Assembly (NCBI GenBank): GCA_033032865.1
Contig: JAWHQI010000001.1
Location: 4,300,001 to 4,364,000 of the forward strand
Reading direction: 5' to 3'
DNA length: 64,000 nucleotides
Origin: Dactylorhiza incarnata
Lineage: Eukaryota > Streptophyta > Magnoliopsida > Asparagales > Orchidaceae
The notes below the pieces were generated by a model that had not been told where the DNA came from, did not search any database, and saw only the letters and a list, made by a program, of their open reading frames with translations. Positions within the stretch are counted from its first letter, which is position 1. The number at the start of each line of letters is the position of its first letter. Positions 19,688 through 31,345 of this stretch are shown in pieces. The position numbers and the translations under genes are program-made.

Positions 19688-21859
19688 TGTTGCGGAACGC
19701 TTAGGGCTCTTGGTAGACCGGTCCAATTGAACCACCTTAGCTCGTAAGCGAACTAAGCGCGCAAACAGTCAATTTGAGATTTGTTGAGTACGCTGAGACT
19801 TTTTAACGTGGAAAACCCGGAAAGGGTAAAAAACCACGCGGTCGGAGCTGTGCCGACCAAACTTCACTATCTTCTGGGGGTTACAATTTGGAAACTAGAA
19901 CTCGAGCGCGACAGGCCGCTGCTCGTTACAATAATGGAGGGAGAGAGAGAACTCCGAGGGTGACAGGCCACCTCTCGGAAAAGCTAAGTCTTTTTCCCTT
20001 CTGAGAATGCTGGAGAACAAAAGTGAGAAGGCGAGTCGCCTTTTCCTTCTGAGAATGCTGGAGAACAAAAGTGAGAAGGCTAGTCGCCTTTTCCTTCTGA
20101 GAATGCTGGAGAATAAAAGTGAGAAGGCTAGTCGCCTTTTCCTTCTGAGAGTGCTGGAGAACAAAAGTGAGAAGGCTAGTCGCCTTTTCCTTCTGAGAAT
20201 GCTGGAGAACAAAAGTGAGAAGGCTAGTCGCCTTTTCCTTCTGAGAATGCTGGAGAACAAAAGTGAGAAGGCTAGTCGCCTTTTCCTTCTGAGAGTGCTG
20301 GAGAACAAAAGTGAGAAGGCTAGTCGCCTTTTCCTTCTGAGAATGCTGGAGAACAAAAGTGAGAAGGCTAGTCGCCTTTTCCTTCTGAGAATGCTGGAGA
20401 ACAAAAGTGAGAATGCTAGTCGCCTTTTCCTTCTGAGAATGCTGGAGAACAAAAGTGAGAAGACGAGTCGCCTCTCGGGATGAAGAAGATCTTCAAGTCC
20501 ATGAAGGAGATCTTCAAGCGCCGAAGGAGAGTTCCACAAAAGTCTGCAAGGAGCTCTCCCGGGTCCAGAAGTCAAGGTCCTTTCAAATGAAGCATTGAGG
20601 CTCCTTTTATAGCTTTGGCCGGGGGCGGTCCGATAATTTTGCCGTTTGCAGTTTCCATAAATACTCGGTGGACGAATCATATTTTCTGATTCGGGGCACA
20701 CGGATCGCCATTTTTCGTAAATGACCACCTTGCCCTTCAGGCAGCTTGGGCGGCTCGGGCAGTTCGGGCAGTTCTGTTGGAGGCGAAAAAGGCGACTGAC
20801 CGTTCCTGAAAAGTGAGAAGCCTGAAAGACAAAAAGTGAGCACGCCGGAAAGACAAAAAGTGAGCACGCCGAAAAGAAAAAAAGTGAGCACGCCGGAAAG
20901 ACAAAAAGTGAGCGAGTCGGAAAAGTGAGAATGCTTCCGAACTTGATCAGAAGCGTTCTGAGCGCGCGTGAGCGCGGAGGCGTTCTGAGCGCGCGTGAGC
21001 GCGGAGGCGTTCTGAGCGTGCTCAGAAGCGTTCTGAGCGCGCGGGAGCGCGGAGGCGTTCTGAGCGCGCTCAGAAGCGTTCTGAGCGCGTGTGAGCGCGG
21101 AGGCGTTCTGAGCGCGCGTGAGCGCGGAGGCATTCTGAGCGCGCTCAGAAGCGTTCTGAGCGCGCGTGAGCGCGGAGGCGTTCTGAGCGAATGGTGGAAC
21201 GGGGAGTTGTCCCCCAAAGGGGAATTGGGATCCGACGCACCCGACGAGGGGGCGTGAATACGGCGGGGTCCCCTACGAGCCCCCCTGCGGAGAAAGCGAG
21301 GGGAGGGGGCCTGACCGCACCCTAAGGGTGGCGCGGTTGGGCCGCACCCCTCAAGGGGGGTGCGGCTTGGGCTGCACTCTCCAAGTGATGCGGCTAGGGC
21401 CACACCCCTCAAGGGGGGTGCGGCTAGGGACGCACCCCCCAAGGGGTGCGGCCCCAGCCGCACCCCTCAAGGGAGGTGCGGCTTGGGCCGCACCTCTCAA
21501 GGGGTGCGGCTGGGGCCGCACCCCTTGAGGGGTGCGGCTGGGCCGCACCCCTCAAGGGGGGTGCGGCTGGGCCGCACCCCTCAAGGGGGGTGCGGCTTGG
21601 GCCGCACCCCCCAAGGGGTGCAGTCGGGGCGCGGCCGGGCCGCTTCCCCGCGATGGGGGTTCTGCCCGCGTGCTACCGTGCACGCGGTAGTGCATGCACC
21701 TGCGGCTTGCTCCGTGTGTGCCTTGACTTTGGCGGATGGCGGAGGGAATGGCGGGCTCGGTCTTTTCAACTCAAGCGATTATGCGTTGTCCGTTGCCCCC
21801 ACCTTCCTTAAGCGGGGTTTCCTTTAGACGCACCCCGAGCCCTTTATTGGCGTGTAACA
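19688..21859 (-). repeat. 5' LTR of the gag-only element (right copy)
   Basis: 2172 bp, same arrays and order as 14951-17020. The TATA box is at 20603-20611. Apart from repeat-number changes the two LTRs look very similar by eye, which points to a fairly recent insertion. Confidence 0.88.
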
Positions 21860-22448
21860 AATACAATAATAAATATAATCAAAGAAGTCATGTAAATACT
21901 ATAATAATATATTTAAATATATAATATCAAATTATTTTACATTTAATTTAATTTTGTATTATGCTAAAATTAGCAATCCTGCAAGAATATCTCCCTGGCA
22001 CAATGCGACATGACATTCTCGGCCGTTGCACGATATCCGTCATAATTTGTGTAGTGAAAATAAGGGCTCTGATATTTGTAGCCCATAAATGACTCTTTGT
22101 AGCCCATTGATGTTTGTAGACCCCAAAACTATATTCGTACGTAGTCAAACACGCTATTCGTAGACCAATGAATGAAATTTTTTAAATAAGCATAGAATGA
22201 ACTCTAAAGATATTACACTAAATATGAGATTTCCTTGTAGCATTAGATAATAAATATAGCACGAAATTAAATAAAGAGCATAATAGCAATAATTACAAAC
22301 TAATACAACAACAACACTCAAGCGTTTAAATAATTGCAAAGTAATAACACGATAAAATAGATGACACATCTTACTAGATATGAATAAAAGAGTACCATGG
22401 ACCAGTACAATACATATTGGTTTTAAGAAGTTAAAGAGCCTTTTGAAA
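21860..22448. other. AT-rich flank right of the gag-only element
   Basis: No gene recognised. About 22085-22175 holds TTTGTAGACC/GCTATTCGTAGACC wording related to the MITE at 4972-5427. TAGTG at 22052-22056 is a possible CACTA end. Confidence 0.4.
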
Positions 22449-22838
22449 CTAATGACCATACCGAGAATTCAGAAGCATCGCTGAGGTCCGATCTTTCTTT
22501 AGCAATCCGACCGAGGTCCGATCATCCCAAACACGCGGAATTTTGGGGATGATAGCGTTGAATATGTCCTTCCAACATCGATGGGGATCGTAGTACTTTC
22601 CGTTGGCGAGCGGAATTTTGGGAATGAAGTTATTGGGGGATAGGCATCCTGGTAAAGTTTCACCTTGCATCCATTCCTCTGTGAGTAGAAAGTGTAGGGG
22701 CCACCATGGTACTTGGGGCTCCATATGTATCTTCCCCGTTCTGATCTTTATGATGTTGAAAAACTGAAGCTTTACATGGATCTTAGCACCACCGTATGCG
22801 GCGTCGGCCGGAGATATGACGTCAGCGTCTGGACTCAT
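22449..22838 (-). CDS. Hypothetical open frame, possible host exon
   Basis: 130 codons from the ATG at 22838 to the stop at 22449. The protein begins [19 protein letters not shown] and contains tryptophan-rich [13 protein letters not shown] do not recognise it. The upstream part of the longer frame (to 22994) runs into the solo LTR and is not believable, so 22838 is used. It lies just outside the LTR's downstream end on the same strand. It could be a gene fragment, an exon, or chance. Confidence 0.3.
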   Translation of the reverse strand: MSPDADVISPADAAYGGAKIHVKLQFFNIIKIRTGKIHMEPQVPWWPLHFLLTEEWMQGETLPGCLSPNNFIPKIPLANGKYYDPHRCWKDIFNAIIPKIPRVWDDRTSVGLLKKDRTSAMLLNSRYGH

Positions 22839-22913
22839 GCGAGCGCGGGGGCAGGGAAGAGATGGTCGGGAAAACGGGATGGGGTAGGCTGGTCTGCGAT
22901 TATTAAGTCTAGG

Positions 22914-25584
22914 TGAAAGTGCACAGTGTAACCTCTGAGTATTCTCTAGAGGGGATGAATAAAGATTTAAAAACTTTCCCCTGAATATGCACACACAATA
23001 ATAAACCTATTTCAATAACTATGCAACAAGGTTGTCAGGATCGAGATCCTAGGTGAGATCATTTCGAGGTTGGACCGGAACCGATCGGATCGAGGATCGC
23101 AAGATCCTACAACATTCATAAATTAAGACTTAAAATATAAAATTGAATTTTGTATCATCCAATTACATTCTCAATTAACAAAAAATCAATAAATTGGGCA
23201 GTATATGAATAATTATATTAAATATTTTTGAATAACTAAATCAAAAAGATAATATCATACTAAGTTCACTTCCAGTTTCATCAGGTAGGACACCCAATGT
23301 CTACTAAAAATAAAAACAAATATGGACTGATTGATTGGTGGAAGCCTGAAAGTAGGAAGATGAACCCAGACTGCTGGATTACTCGTACGCTGGAAGCAGG
23401 AAGTTTGCATTGCTCGTATACTGGATTTCTAACCGCTAGATTGCTCGTATGCTAAAAAGGAAGGGAAGACGTAGGCTTGGAAGTAGCAGGAAGCCACTAG
23501 ATTACCAACCATTGGATTACTCATACGCAGAAATATAAAATAAGACACTGACACCACTTGAAATGGAACCTGGTAAGGAAGAAAAATGAAGACATTGTCT
23601 GGACTGGAAGCGACCGAAGACGTCGCTCTTAGCCTCCGTTTGCAATCGGCAATCGACACTTGGAATACGGTAAAGCAGCATGCTATAATTATGTGATGGG
23701 GTATGGGAGCGGGATTAGGATAAGGTTAAGCAATAGGTTATGGGTGTTGGACCGGTTGAATGAGGCCGGATAGAGTTGTACATGGTTCCAGTTCCCTTTG
23801 GTCGGGATAGGGTGTTGGACCGGTAGAATCGGGTCGGGATTACGATCCTTACGATCCTAAGATCCGGATCGCGATCCCAGAAGTAGATGCGCCGATTTAG
23901 ATCCTAGGTAAGATCCGGATCGATTTACAAAATTTAGATCGTATGATCGTAAGATCCTACGATGCGGATCGCGATCCTGATAATCATGCTATGCAATCAC
24001 CACAACCATCATAGAATAATATAAACAAAGAAACTGAAAGACAGTAAACAGTAAAAGAGACAGCACAGAAAAGCAAACTCAGAAGACGCAGAATTTTTAT
24101 AGTTGTTCCCCAAAATGTGGGTAGTTCACTCTTCTACCACCTGGTAGGATTGCACTATCTAGTGCCTGAGTCTTTTGATAAGGAGACTCTTAGAACCAGC
24201 ACTGAGTCTTTTGATAAGGAGACTCTTAGAACCACACACTGAGACTTTTGACAAAGAGACTCTTAGAACCACTGAGTCTTTTGATAAAGAGACTCTTAGA
24301 ACCAACTGAATCCTTTAAAGAGAGATTCTTAAGACTCTTTTTCAGTTACAGAATAGAAAAGGAGTAATTAAGAAGAAGAAGAAGATAAGGATTCTGCTGT
24401 ATAAATCCTTTTACAGATATCACACAGAATGTTGTCTTCTGATGTTCTTAAGGATCTGTATATGATGAACCATTGCTTATAATAGAGAAGAATGCAAGGG
24501 TTATGAGCTTGTGATCCTCTGTGATCTCTGTACTCAAGTTTGTTTGCTGCTGTAAGATGTGAAGAAGAAGCTTTGTTTTGTATTCCTATACAGAGGTATT
24601 CTTCTTTTTTTTTTCCAGAGAGAAAGCTTCAGGGAGTGGAAGAAGAAGACTGAAGGTTCTGATTGTTATGTTCTTCTTCTCTATGTGTATACTTATTCTT
24701 TGTCAAATTGTATTTGAATTTTCTTTCCTCTTCTGTTCTGTCCTTAGAAGGAATATCCTTTGGACAAAGGTATTTCTTTTTATTTATGTTTCCCGACCCG
24801 TCAATCTATTTTGAATAACTTCCAAGAATGTCTTTGTTGTTCATCTTAAGTGCTTCATTCCATTCTTGGCAATAAACGAGTCGTTAGAAGACAAACTATA
24901 GCCTTGGATACCTTCTGGAAAAGCATATGAAAGGACAGCTGAAAACCTTCCTTTTCTGTCTGTATTCGACGTAGCGTCGATTTCATTTTCCCTCTATTCG
25001 ACACACCTCTGAGTTCTTATCGAAGCAATTTTAAAATCCTTCTTAGCTCTGGCTGAACTCAGATGTCGACGTTGCGTCGAATACCTGTCGACGTATCCGT
25101 CGAGTTGTAGACTTGGACTTTGAACTTGAATTTCTGCGTCGACTTCAAATCGAAGTTGTGTCGACTTCTGATATTGCTTTGACAGATTCTTCTTCTGCGT
25201 CGAATTCAAATCGAAGTTGCATCGACTTGTGATATAGCTTTGACAGGCTCTGTCTTCTGCGTCGAGACCATTTCGACGTTGCGTCGATTTCAACTATACT
25301 TCAACTTCAGTTTGAGTTACTTCTACTTGTATTCGAAGTTGCTTCGACTTCTAGTCGAAGTTGCGTCGACTTCTATTTGACGCAAGTCAAGTCGACGCAA
25401 CTTCAACTCAACTGAATTTTGTGCTTGTTTTGGACAGGTCTTGACGCTCTAGAGTGAATGTGATATCCTAGGACATTTAATGACCAATTTACCCTCTTTA
25501 TACAACATGAGTAATATATCATAGATTATGAAATCACTTTAAGATAATTTATTTAAATAAATCAAAAGGGTGTTTTTTCCAACA
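22914..25584 (-). mobile_element. Solo LTR (copia-like family), with an internal hAT-type insertion
   Basis: Starts TGTTGGAAAAAACACCC and ends GTGCACTTTCA on the minus strand. It is flanked on both sides by CTAGG (22909-22913 and 25585-25589), a perfect 5-bp target duplication. No internal region or primer site is attached. Contents: repeated GTCGACGCAACTTCG-type words (about 24960-25400) and repeated GAGTCTTTTGATAAGGAGAC units (about 24165-24335). It belongs to the same family as 43232-44868, which lies in the opposite orientation. Confidence 0.85.
23027..23988. mobile_element. 962-bp non-autonomous hAT-type element inside the solo LTR
   Basis: Flanked by a perfect 8-bp duplication CTATGCAA (23019-23026, 23989-23996). 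Inverted ends: CAAGGTTGTCAGGATCGAGA on the left and CATGATTATCAGGATCGCGA on the reverse strand of the right. The ends are crowded with GGATC/GATCC words (23040-23110 and 23820-23980). No transposase frame. The 8-bp duplication and CA-start termini fit hAT. Confidence 0.83.
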
Positions 25585-25589
25585 CTAGG

Positions 25590-26765
25590 AGACTTCTAAA
25601 AAGAAAAAAACTTATTTATTTATGGGTGTGAATATCCATTTGTGGTGTACAAATATCAGCGCCCAAAAATAATTTTGTGGAGTATCAAATGGTGATCTTG
25701 TATATTGTCGCATACACTGTGCACTTTTGACTTATGCATAAACACTAGTTATATATTAAAGAATATCTATCATTTTTATGGTGTTTTTCCTTTCTAGCTT
25801 TATCATCATCATCATTTTTGTAGAAATATTTTTAGTATATTCACAAAATAGTGTATATTTTTTTCGTTTGAAAACCCTTGTTTTGTAATATCAGGATCAT
25901 GGAAACAGTAAGATAAAGAAAACTGTAAATAAAGATATTATGAAATCGAGTCCGGACAAGACGTATGATTACTGCCCTAAAAATGTTGCACCACCATCTG
26001 GCGGGGCTTTCAATCGATGCTCACTCCTCCAAGGTACAACACCCGTCTAGATCCTGAAAACTCTAATGTGCGCGGACACCTAAGAAGCACAGAGCACCCT
26101 AACTTTACTCGATGAAGCAAACATAAAAGAGAGTAAAATCGCAAGAACCGAATGAGCGAATGAAAAGAGTGCGTAAAATGTTTCAGGAAAATCTCTGATA
26201 TAAGAGTCTCGTAAAACCGCAAGAAATTAATCATGTAATTAATTTTAAACGGTTATATTAAGTAAATTTGTCATGTATAGAGGGTACATATTTCCAATCG
26301 TACAGTTTAATGCTGCAAAACGCGTACAGAAAACGCGTACAAAATCACGCGTGAACGTGTAGAGAAATCGACATATGAGAAATCGACGCATGAGAAATCG
26401 ACGTTCGTGAAAGAGGAAATCGCCGAACGGCGAACAACAACAGAAATCGACGTAAGTCGATTTGTAGGCATAGAGTAATTGACGTAAGTCGATTTGAAGG
26501 CGGAGAGTAATCGACGTAAGTCGATTTGTAGGGGAGAAATCAACGTACGTCAATTTATACACGATGAGGAATCGACGTATGGTAAACGACATAAGTCGAT
26601 AACGATTAGTCGTACGTCGAAATGTGAATTTAAAGTTTTCCGAAATGACAAAAATATTTTGTACAAAAAATACAATTTAATTCAATTATTCCCCAAATCT
26701 CAAATCCGAATTTGATCAGATCTGATGTGTACATGCATGCGAGCGAGCGCACGCGCGCGTGTGGT
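25590..26765. other. Intergenic stretch with a short-palindrome cluster
   Basis: No gene recognised. About 26370-26620 carries repeated ATCGACGTAAGTCGATTTG, each centred on the near-palindrome CGAC-GTAA-GTCG, spaced about 45 bp. Confidence 0.5.
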
Positions 26766-28796
26766 TCATGGATTCCATTTGACTACCATTTTGAACGTGC
26801 TCCAATTTCTTTCGCATCCAGATGAACTTGTGGTCAAACTCAATATCCTCATGGCCATCCCCCTCAACTTCGGAGTCTCAACTCCATGTAATTTCCACCA
26901 GTGTACTAATTAAAAATAAAGAAAATTTAGTAATATTCACAATTCTTTTGGTAGCTTAGAAATTGAACTATATGATTAGTTAACTAGTTACTGGATTAAA
27001 AGAAGGGACAAACAATTGCCTCTTCGCAAACTCTTTTCCAAATAATCCTTGCCCAAACTGATATGTATCAAACTCACTAGTTATATGATCTTGCATATCA
27101 GGGTCATTTGCATACATTCTTGTAAGACACTCAAGAAATCCATGCATGAACTTAGTATCACCCTCCACCTCCTCCTTATTGGGATAATAGAATAAAGGAT
27201 TTAAAAAATATCCAGCTAAATGTAAAGGGTTGCTCATCTTGCTATACACTATGCTGTCAATCAACTTCCATATAGGATGATACTTGTTTTTTTTTCGAGT
27301 GCTACAACAACTTCCTCCTTGTCCTTCTTCATATCTCCCTACAACCACCCCATTGACGGTATATCTCCATCTACTCTTCTTAGAACTTTCACCAATGGGG
27401 TAAATATAAGGAGCGCCAGCTCTACATTACGTCAAAATGTGGCACTCAATGCAATTGTTGTGGCCTACATACAACCAAAGATATTAAAATAATGTAGTGT
27501 AATTGCAAAAAATAATGTTACAAATATTAGATGAAAACATGACTTGCTTTCCATGTGTGATAGTAGACAATTTTGTTGCCTCCCATTTAGCAGATTTGAA
27601 TATTTCTCTCAAATATCTTCTCTTATCCTGGAGGCTCTGCAAAGATAAAAAAGCTGTAGCAAATCTTGTCACACCAGCCCTAACGAGATCATGGGACTCC
27701 ATGTCTTTCGTCGTCTCTCTGAACATAGCAACAGCAATGGTGTGAGCATATATAAATACAGTAAGTTGTTGGCCCATGGAGATTGCACTCTTAATTTGCT
27801 TCAACTTTGAAATATCTTGGAGAAGAAGAATTATGGTGTGAGCGGAACAAGAAGTCCAAAATATATTGGGTCTCTTTATAGGTAGCAATCATGATGCGTC
27901 CATATTGTTGGATGCATTATCCGTCACAACCTGTACTATATTTGCTTCTCCTGGGCCATCCGGTCTACTAATTGCCTCATCTACAAACTCATATATGAAC
28001 TTACCATCATGTGTAGATGATGATACATTCTTCGATAACCAAATGGCTACTCCAACAACTGTGTGCACAACAATATTCATGACACTTCTACCCTTGCGAT
28101 TTGTCCATGCGTCTATCAAAATACTACACCCATGCAACCTACATGTTTGAGTAAAGCCGCTTAGCATTTCCTTGGTCCGTTGAACTTCCATCTGTAAGAA
28201 CTTCTCCCTCATCTCATACGGAGTTGGTCCTTTCATCCCAGGGTCACATTGACCTACAACATGAAACATTTGTTGAAAGGATATGCTATATTGAGCATTG
28301 AAAGGAATGTCTATCTCGTATGCCCACCTAGCAATATATAAAGCTGCGTCATCTCTTGCTTTCTTCTTAAACTTGCTCTCAATCGTGCTTTGTGAACTTT
28401 TTCCTGACTCAATAAATTGGTCCATTAGACCTTTACTCCTAACTTCTGCAAACAATTCCTTTGTGAATAGTCTGGATATGCATCCTCTCCAATAACGACC
28501 TCAGCCAAGCTACTCTGTAACCTAGTACTTTTCATCAGCTTACTACTTTGTGTTGATGCTAGTGTTGCTTCGGCTTTTGCTCTAACATCAGTTGGAACAT
28601 GAGAGCATGACTTTATATTGCCCTTAATCCCCGCCAAATGATGTTTGAACCTTGTTATGCCTCCATTTATGACTTGCTTGCAACGAATTCTATTGGTATC
28701 CGTTGCAACAACTTTCTCTCCAAATGCTCAAAACACATCTCTACCAATAGTAACTGACGCACCGGGGGCTTTACTAGAAGACTGAGAGGAGTCCAT
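26766..28796 (-). pseudogene. hAT-superfamily transposase, decayed
   Basis: Read from right to left: MDSSQSSSKAPGASVTIGRD, a BED-type zinc-finger remnant (IRCKQVINGGITRFKHHLAG), the DUF659-like catalytic part (GCSILIDAWTNRKGRS, VVTDNASNN), RPNIFWTSCSAHTI, VTRFATAFLSLQSL, and after a probable intron YHPIWKLIDS and LHLAGYFLNPLF. A last exon (about 26905-26766) holds the hAT dimerisation signature, with ILSLTTSSSGCERNWSTF. Defects: TGA within the BED region, a frameshift near 28470, TGA at 27889-27891, and more frame changes near 27300-27480. The protein also ends early after the dimerisation motif. Family assignment is firm; it cannot be functional. Confidence 0.85.
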
Positions 28797-30440
28797 TATA
28801 TGATTCAACAACAAACAAATAATGTGAGTTGGTCAAAACACAGAGAGCAAAATCCAAAAATAATATAATAATATAAAACAAAATAATTGCAACATCAGTA
28901 ATAGTTGGTCGGTTTGATATAACCCAAAATATTGTATAATTTTTGCAACATCAGTAACATGGATTAATAATCATTCAATAACACTGAAGCACCGCATCTA
29001 TTCAGTAACACAGATTAATAATCATTCCTAACAAGTTCATTTATTCATCATTCAATAATCAATAATGATTAATTAATAATCAATTATCACCATTCATTCA
29101 ATAACAAAGAAGCACCACATGCATCATATGTTGTAAAATATTGTAAAATTTTGGATTATTTACATACGATATTCATGAATCATGATTACATCATTTGTTG
29201 CATCAATGAAGTAAATAATGAACACTAGAGGCAGTTGCTAAAAGCAAAATAATGAAGTAAATTTTGGAGAGAAAGGTCTGACATAATAATAGTAATCTAT
29301 CGGCAAAGAACTGTAAAGCACACCCTTGAGCCACCATATTGTGCATGTGTGCTAATGTATTTTGGTAGCAGGTTAGGCAGAACAAATAAAACAAATACGA
29401 CAAATGATTATGAGCATTAGCAGATTAAGAGCAGCGACAGGGCAGAGTTAATATAGTACTCGTGAACAAATGAAAAAGCTAGGGCAGAGTAGCAGACCGA
29501 TGCAAGGGAAGAGAACCCATGGCAGAATCGATTCAAGAGTCACCGTCGACAACGCAGCCAGAGCAAATGAAAAGGCTAGGGCAGAGTAACAGATCAGAAG
29601 AAACAAAAAAATTTCAGAACAAATCAGAAATGTCAGAAGGAATACCTAAAATGCCGAACAAATAAAAACAAATTCCAGAACAAATAAAAAAACTAGGGCA
29701 GAATAGGAGATCAGAAGAAACAAAAAAATGTCAGAACAAATAAAAAATGCTAGAAGGAATACCTGAAATGTCGAACAAACCAAAACAAATACCAGAACGA
29801 ATGAAAAAGCTAGGGTAGGGTAGGAGATCAGAAGAAACGAAACAATGGCAGAACAAATCAAAAATGCCAGAAGAAATGAAAAAAAAATGCCAGAACAAAT
29901 AAAAAATATGCAAGAACAAATAAAAAATATGCCAGAAAAAAAAGATAAAACCAAGTTAGAAGCTCACAGTGCTGTTGTAAGAGAAGAAACTAGGGCAGAG
30001 TAGTTGACCGACGCTAGGGAATAAGAACAATGGCAGAATCGAATCGAGAGTCGTCGTCGACAACGCAGCCAGAGCACCGAAAGGAAGAAAACGAGGGAGT
30101 CACCTCTCGCATAAGCTAGGGCAGACGACGAAAGACTGGCTGCGACAAATGAGATTCATTCCCGTGATATTAAACAGACGACGAAAGATGTTGCGATGAG
30201 ATTTGATTCGTGATACATGATATTTTCACGTTTTTTTAATTTAGAAATTCATTCGATATATCGGCTGTCATTATATCGCGCGATATATCACCGATATCTC
30301 GTGATATTTTCCAAAACGCAATTTTTCGCCAATATATCGATTTCATTGCGGTTTGACCCCAAAACCTTCATGTCGGACATGTCGGGCGACATCTACAACA
30401 TTGTACAAACTACCATTGCATACACTCTTTGGGCCTTACA
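28797..30440. other. AT-rich region upstream of the hAT transposase
   Basis: No gene recognised. About 29560-29945 contains diverged repeats of CAGAACAAATAAAAAATGCC-like units. About 30250-30345 is crowded with CGATATATCG-type palindromes, which may be the subterminal region of the hAT element; its exact end was not resolved. Confidence 0.4.
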
Positions 30441-30446
30441 CTCATC

Positions 30447-30650
30447 CTTTGTTTCACTTGGGGTTGGTTCATTTAGGGGTTTATCTAAGGGTTATTTTGG
30501 GGTTGGTTCATTTAAAGGTTTATCTAGGGTTTTATCTAAGGGTAGATAAACCCCTCAATGAACCTTTAGATTAACCTCTATATGAACCACTATAGGAACC
30601 CCTAGATAAACCCCTAGACGAACCATTTATAAACCCCTAAACGAACACTT
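30447..30650. repeat. Telomere-like inverted repeat
   Basis: GGTTCATTTAGGGGTTTATC and its variants repeat on the left half, and the reverse form (GATAAACCCCTAGACGAACC) on the right half, giving a hairpin. The words are close to degenerate TTTAGGG. Confidence 0.55.
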
Positions 30651-31345
30651 GGGTATAAGATGATGTGTTAACTCTCTCTTATAAAGGAGGTCGGGGGTTC
30701 ATGTTCCCGCCTTAACAACCTACCCTTTCAACAGTGGTCAAAGTCCTGACGAGTGTTAGCCTGGTGTGATTTGGTTGGGATGCTCAGACTGCAATCTGGC
30801 TGGTGGTGTGATTACCCGTTGGGCCCCACCTTTCAACAAAAGATGCAACGCAGTTCGGTATAAAATGATGTGTTAACACTCTTATAAAGGAGGTCAGTGG
30901 TTCAAGGTCTGGCCTCAACTACCTACCCTTTCAATAGTGGTCAAAGTCCCGACGAGGGTTAGCCAGGGGTGATTCGGTTGGGATGCTCAGACTGCAGTCT
31001 GGTTGGTTGCGTGATTACCCGTTTGGCCCCACCTTTCAACAAAGGTTGCATCTTTTGCTGAAAGGTGGGGCCTCGCAAGGTAATCATGCCACCAGCCAGA
31101 CTGCAGTCTAGCATCCCAATCAAATCACCCTCCGGGGCTGATGGCCATTTAATCCGGGGTAGGTTGGGTATAAGAGTTGTGCTTAGCGCCCTCTTATAAA
31201 GGAGGTCAGTGGTTCAAGGTCTGGCCTCAACAACCTACCCCCAGATTAAATGGCCACCAAGCCCCGGAGGGTGATTTGGTTGGGATGCTCAGACTGCAAT
31301 CTGGCTGGTGGCGTGATTACCCCGCGGGGCCCCACCTTTCAACAT
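30650..31345. repeat. Four copies of a 0.17-0.19-kb repeat, one inverted (SINE- or hairpin-like)
   Basis: Direct copies at about 30650-30838, 30857-31045 and 31166-31345, and an inverted partial copy at about 31057-31165. Each has TATAAAGGAGGTC, a B-box-like GGTTCA stretch, GGTTGGGATGCTCAGACTGC and GGCCCCACCTTTCAACA. The inverted copy and the last copy form a long hairpin. Confidence 0.65.

Larger units (their letters stand above)
14951..21859 (-). mobile_element. Complete gag-only LTR retrotransposon (non-autonomous Ty3/gypsy)
   Basis: Two long LTRs (14951-17020 and 19688-21859), a primer site next to the right LTR, one gag gene and no pol. LTRs begin TGTTACAC and end CGCAACA on the minus strand. 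The 5-bp flanks are GATAC (left) and AATAC (right), a one-mismatch target duplication. This matches the published class of terminal-repeat elements with a GAG domain only. It would need reverse transcriptase and integrase from another element. Confidence 0.88.

Noticed and set aside
30700..30760. tRNA gene suggested by a T-arm-like GGGGGTTCATGTTCCC
   Set aside because: No cloverleaf, anticodon arm or acceptor stem could be drawn; treated as part of a dispersed repeat.
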